Below, piece after piece: positions 27,023 through 30,311 of a DNA stretch of 30,311 nucleotides. The stretch is from the NCBI GenBank assembly GCA_003427395.1, contig BFEA01000247.1, positions 893,345 through 923,655 on the forward strand, given 5' to 3'. The translations under genes were made by a program, and so were the position numbers. The notes under the pieces are model-generated. The model was not told the DNA's origin, did no database searches, and was given only the letters and a program-made list of their open reading frames with translations. The number at the start of each line of letters is the position of its first letter. The first letter of the stretch is position 1. This DNA is from Chara braunii. Its lineage: Eukaryota > Streptophyta > Charophyceae > Charales > Characeae.

Positions 27023-27100
27023 TGTCGGGGACTGCCGACGGGACTAAGTGTCGGGGACCACCGACGAGACTAAGTGTCGGGAACCACCGACGGGACAAGT
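27023..27100. repeat. 26-bp tandem repeat, three units
   Basis: Units start with TGTCGGG at 27023, 27049 and 27075, each followed by GACYRCCGACGRGAC or close variants. Each unit contains GTCGG and CCGAC, which can pair into a small hairpin. Confidence 0.85.
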
Positions 27101-27174
27101 AGCGGGAACATGTGAAAGTCCCAAGAAGAAACGGCGGCACCGCATGAGGGAAAAATAATAAATGCAAGGTGCAC

Positions 27175-27236
27175 CGTCAAGATCGACATCTTGACGACTA
27201 ATAATATTAGCACCACTAGTGCAAGTACTAGTGGTG
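27175..27236. repeat. Double hairpin, first copy
   Basis: Two perfect hairpins lie side by side: CGTCAAGAT/ATCTTGACG with a CGAC loop (27175-27196) and CACCACTAGT/ACTAGTGGTG with a GCAAGT loop (27211-27236). The same pair in the same order recurs at 28522-28584. Confidence 0.9.
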
Positions 27237-27458
27237 ACAAACGGGAAGGTCAAAATGAAAAGGAAAAATAAAGAAAACTGAAGAGGGAGGCATAGGAGCA
27301 ATCCGAAAAATCTTGGATCAGCCCCCCTCAAGAAAATAGAGTCAAATAAGACCCCATGTGAAAAATAGCCCTCCGGGAGAAAATCGGAGCAGAAGCGACC
27401 ATTGTGGGAGAAATGTAGGAGTAAAAGGAGGCTCCCATGGGCATGGGAAGACCATTAT

Positions 27459-27484
27459 TGCAGTCCGAGAAATAACGGACTGCA
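27459..27484. repeat. TGCAGTCCG hairpin, copy 1
   Basis: TGCAGTCCG and CGGACTGCA form a perfect 9-bp stem with an AGAAATAA loop. Further copies lie at 27978, 28138 and 28647. Confidence 0.9.
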
Positions 27485-27602
27485 CCTTGGGCATAGGGAG
27501 GACCAAAACTAAGAGGAAGAGAAAAGAAAAGAAAATGGGAAGAATAAGACAAAAAGAGTGAGAGGGAGTGAGTGAGTTGGCCGTCAGTAGGGACTGCTAT
27601 AG

Positions 27603-27624
27603 GTAGGGACTGGCAGGTCCCTAC
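27603..27624. repeat. GTAGGGAC hairpin, copy 1
   Basis: GTAGGGAC/GTCCCTAC with loop TGGCAG is a perfect 8-bp stem. A second copy with the same loop lies at 29001-29026, where the stem CAGTAGGGAC/GTCCCAACTG has a single mismatch. Confidence 0.9.
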
Positions 27625-27839
27625 TGTCCAAGAAAGGAGGAGAAAAAAAAAGAAAAGAAAAGAAAAGAAAAGAAAAGAGAAAAATACCTTAACGGTAAAA
27701 AACGGTCACTTGGGGAGATTCATCCGTGACCAGATTCATTCAAGAATATGACGGTTACAAAGGACTTTGATTTTCTTTGATTTTTACAGAGAAAATCAAA
27801 GAAAATTAAGGTCTCTTGCAACCGGAATAGAATGGAATA

Positions 27840-28165
27840 CATGCATGAGGAGAAACACATGTTTTAGGAGCATCCGGAGTCAAAATCAAGGTCGGATGCA
27901 CGTGGGAATTGACCGTTTCTTTTTCTTTTGAGTAGGGGCTAGTTGTGGGGAATTGGGGCTAAGGAATTGACCCCCATTGCAGTCCGAGTTGCAACGGACT
28001 GCATGGGGGAGAGAAAACACATGTTCTAGGTGCATCCGGAGCCAATATTGAGGCCGGATGCACTAGAAAATTTAACGCTTCATTTTCTTTTAACATGGGG
28101 CAAGTTGTGAGGTTGTGGGTATAGAAAACAGCCATGACTGCAGTCCGAGAAATTACGGACTGCAT
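27840..28165. repeat. ~161-bp tandem duplication carrying two hairpin types
   Basis: Two direct copies share, in order, AAACACATGTTYTAGG, a GCATCCGG hairpin (27870-27899 and 28031-28062), a TTTCTTTT stretch, GGGGCWAGTTGTG, and a TGCAGTCCG hairpin (27978-28003 and 28138-28163). At 27971-28009 the stem extends with CCCCCA/TGGGGG, giving 15 pairs with one bulge. The second GCATCCGG hairpin gains outer pairs (TGCATCCGG/CCGGATGCA). Confidence 0.85.
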
Positions 28166-28521
28166 GGGGATGCCAAGGCCAAAGGGGAATGGGCTACGGC
28201 AAGCCCGGAAGGCTAGAAAGGAGCAATTTCGGCAAGGGGCAAGTAAAGACGGTAAATAACAACCTAAAAAAATCGGCACACATGCAGAAATGATGGGACC
28301 ACCAAGGGCAATGGGCCCTAAAAAAATAACGTCGTTCGGAATGATCCGGGGACCAAATGGGTCGAAATAATAATAAAAAAAAAACGGAAAACGGGACACG
28401 CGCCGGTGGGACCGCCGGCGGGACAAAGAAATGGAGCTAGCATGTAGGAAAATGGTGGGGACTTGGGATGTCCCAAGGGAACCATGAACAAACACAAAGA
28501 ATAATTGTGCAAGCAAACGGT

Positions 28522-28584
28522 ACCGTCGAGATCGAGTATCTAGACGGTGGAAAATATCAGCACCACTAGTGCAAACACTAGTGG
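28522..28584. repeat. Double hairpin, second copy
   Basis: ACCGTCGAGAT/ATCTAGACGGT (28522-28548) pairs at 10 of 11 positions, and CCACTAGT/ACTAGTGG (28563-28584) pairs perfectly. Order and spacing repeat 27175-27236, so a segment of more than 60 bp was duplicated about 1.35 kb away. Confidence 0.88.
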
Positions 28585-28646
28585 GAGCAAGTGAGAGAGT
28601 CATGGGAGAAAGAAAAGTGAAATAAGAATGTTGGGAAGGCTGCCCA

Positions 28647-28668
28647 GCAGTCCGGGATATCTCGGACT
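28647..28668. repeat. AGTCCG hairpin, diverged copy 4
   Basis: GCAGTCCG and CGGACTAGC keep six pairs (AGTCCG/CGGACT) around GGATATCT. More decayed relatives lie near 28797 and 29058. Confidence 0.75.
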
Positions 28669-28669
28669 A

Positions 28670-29718
28670 GCAAGGCATAAGAAAATAGAGCCTTGAGAGA
28701 CTCAACATGATAAAAAGGCTGCTCTTAGAAAATCGGAGCAAAAGGGGCTCAAAATTTGGCAAAGCCCCCTAGGAGCATGGGGGTGCCATTATTGGAATCC
28801 GAGATGTAACGGCCATGTAACAGCCATGAACCAGACCTTGAATGAGGCCCTAGGGCCTAGAAAGAGGGTGCACAACAGTTTGACACTTGGCACAACAAAA
28901 ATAAAAGAAAAAGAAAGAAAGAAAAGAGAAAAAGGAGGGAGAATGAGACAAAAGGGGAAAAAAGAGTGGATGAGAGAATGCCGGCCTATTGGGACCTGCA
29001 CAGTAGGGACTGGCAGGTCCCAACTGTGACTTCATCCCGCCTAGAATGAGGGAGGGCAATCCGGATTGCAGAGATATGGCCCTAAAATCTGAATTAAAAA
29101 GCTGAAAATGAGAGAAAATGCAAGGACTGCATGTACTTGACCAAAATGAGGCTCAGGTACCCCTAGGAGGACCTAGTGAGGGAATTTTGCCTTGGGGGTA
29201 CCTCGGTTCACCTCAAGGCTCATGAGGAGGCTCATGGGCTAGCCGGACTGCTGGTTTCAGCCTACATAAGCTGAGGATGCAGTCCGTCACTCTTACATTT
29301 GCATGAGGAGTGCCCATGCTGCCCAAGTGAGCTCACATGAGCATCTTTGCACTTGGAGTAAGAGTGGAGGAGCCCATGCTAGTGGGAGAGCTTAGAGGAG
29401 ACTAGGAGGTAGTGGGGAGGACTCTAGAGGATAGTGATGGTGGGAGAGACACTTCGGAGGTGATCCGCCATATCCCTCCTGGGTGTAGGAGAGAGGGAGA
29501 AGCTAGAGGAGCCCGATTAGCCCTCGTAGAGGGGAGGACTCCATAGCCATAGATGGGGGAGCTTGCCATAGCCTGAGAGAAAGCAAGGGAGGAGGAGAGA
29601 AGGGCTTGGAGAAGAAGGAAGTCATAGCCAAGAGGGGATTATGCAAGAAGAAGAAGCTTCATCAAGAGGACACCAACATCCAGGAATCAACAAGGTGAGA
29701 GGAAGGAAGAGACTTCTT
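28670..29718. other. No gene recognised; G/A-rich
   Basis: Apart from the second GTAGGGAC hairpin at 29001-29026, I see no feature that I can assign. From about 29330 the plus strand is rich in GGAGGA and GAGAG steps with no long open frame. The composition could be that of a transcribed non-coding leader, but there is no direct evidence. Confidence 0.4.
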
Positions 29719-29985
29719 CACCTTTTTTTTTTTTTTTTTCTTCTTCTTCTTCTTCCTCTCCTCCTTCTTCTTCCCCTTCTTCCTCCTCACTCCCTCCTTC
29801 TTCTTTCTGTTCTCTCCCCTCCTCTTCTCCTCCTTCCTCCTCTTCACTTTCACTCTCTTTGTCTTCCTCCCCTTCTTCTCCATCTCCATCTCCCTCATCT
29901 CTCTCCCCTTCTCCTCCACCCTCTCTTACTTCATCTTCTCTCCTCCTTGGGCTACTCAAACTCTCCTCTTTCACTTATACACTAG
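29719..29985. repeat. Pyrimidine tract (T)n(TTC)n(CTC)n
   Basis: A T18 run passes into TTC and then CTC-rich sequence for about 250 bases. The poly-Leu frame on the plus strand and the Glu/Lys-rich frames on the minus strand are low-complexity translations of this tract. Confidence 0.9.
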
Positions 29986-30002
29986 GGGGAAGTACTCCGA
30001 TT

Positions 30003-30311
30003 CATTCATAGATGCTTCTTGATGCAATCTTAATGATCTGGGAGCTTCAAACTTGTGTTTTCCACACTCACACTAGTAGGTAGTGTAGCGCTTCACACAT
30101 GGATGTTTCTTGATGCAATCTTGGTGATTTGGGAGCTTCAAACTTGTGTTTTTTACACTCACACTAGTAGGTAGTGTAGCGCTTCACACATGGGTGCTTC
30201 TTGATGCAATCTTGGTGATTTGGGCTCTCCAAACTTGTAATTTTCACACTCACACTAGTAGGTAGTGTAGCGCTTCACCCATGAGTGATCCATGATGCAA
30301 TCTTGGTGATT
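30003..30311. repeat. 91-bp tandem repeat running off the right edge
   Basis: The GATGCAATCTT block lies at 30021, 30112, 30203 and 30294, exactly 91 bp apart. Each unit has GGGAGCTTCAAACTTGT (varied in the third), CACACTCACACTAGTAGG and TAGTGTAGCGCTTCAC. ACACTA/TAGTGT with loop GTAGG forms a hairpin that is unchanged in the three complete units. Identity between units is high, so the array is young. Confidence 0.93.

Noticed and set aside
29641-29985. Poly-Leu open frame (plus) and Glu/Lys-rich frames (minus)
   Set aside because: They are translations of a T/TTC/CTC microsatellite and have no complex sequence outside it.

Overview
The window looks like a piece of a large, repeat-rich plant-type nuclear genome. 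There is no bacterial-style operon layout. Pieces of a Ty3/gypsy retrotransposon with many disabling mutations are mixed with minisatellites, microsatellites, tRNA-derived SINE-like sequences, a MITE-like insertion, a U6 snRNA-like sequence and one assembly gap (N, 13480-13614). The wording of the gypsy pol proteins and the plant-like U6 core suggest a streptophyte. A charophyte alga of the Chara type is my guess, from memory of similar elements and with low confidence.

Layout. 1-2583: pyrimidine-rich minisatellites with no convincing gene. 2584-9554, minus strand: a decayed gypsy element. Its order in transcription is gag with CCHC knuckle and protease, pol N-terminus, a missing reverse transcriptase core, RNase H, an intact DD35E integrase, then an extra acidic ORF in the env-like position. 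About 10.13-11.10 kb: probably its 5' LTR, because a diverged copy of the same sequence recurs alone at about 24.79-25.55 kb. 12181-16047, plus strand: four head-to-tail copies, about 1 kb apart, of an unrecognised protein family of about 270 residues. Only the first is intact. Two of the others carry an in-frame TGA at the same alignment column. 16.05-17.65 kb: non-coding sequence with perfect hairpins, an AT microsatellite and an 85-bp repeat. 18.0-19.66 kb: an array with a unit of about 63 bp. Each unit is a hairpin whose stem sequence changes from unit to unit while pairing is kept. A 417-bp TIR element with TTAA target duplication interrupts one hairpin. 20.6-22.8 kb: further small duplications. 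23.1-25.95 kb: SINE-like tRNA relatives, three copies of a cysteine-rich coding module, a solo LTR, and a tRNA-like/U6-like tandem. 27.0-29.1 kb: a region dense in dyad symmetries whose hairpins recur in pairs. 29.99-30.31 kb: a 91-bp tandem repeat running off the right edge.

The only open reading frames I would treat as real coding sequence are the gypsy frames and the four-copy family. Strong candidates for something undescribed are the covarying hairpin array at 18.0-19.66 kb, the tandem orphan family with its shared TGA, and the hairpin-rich block at 27-29 kb. No database search was possible, so all family names rest on motifs visible in the sequence.
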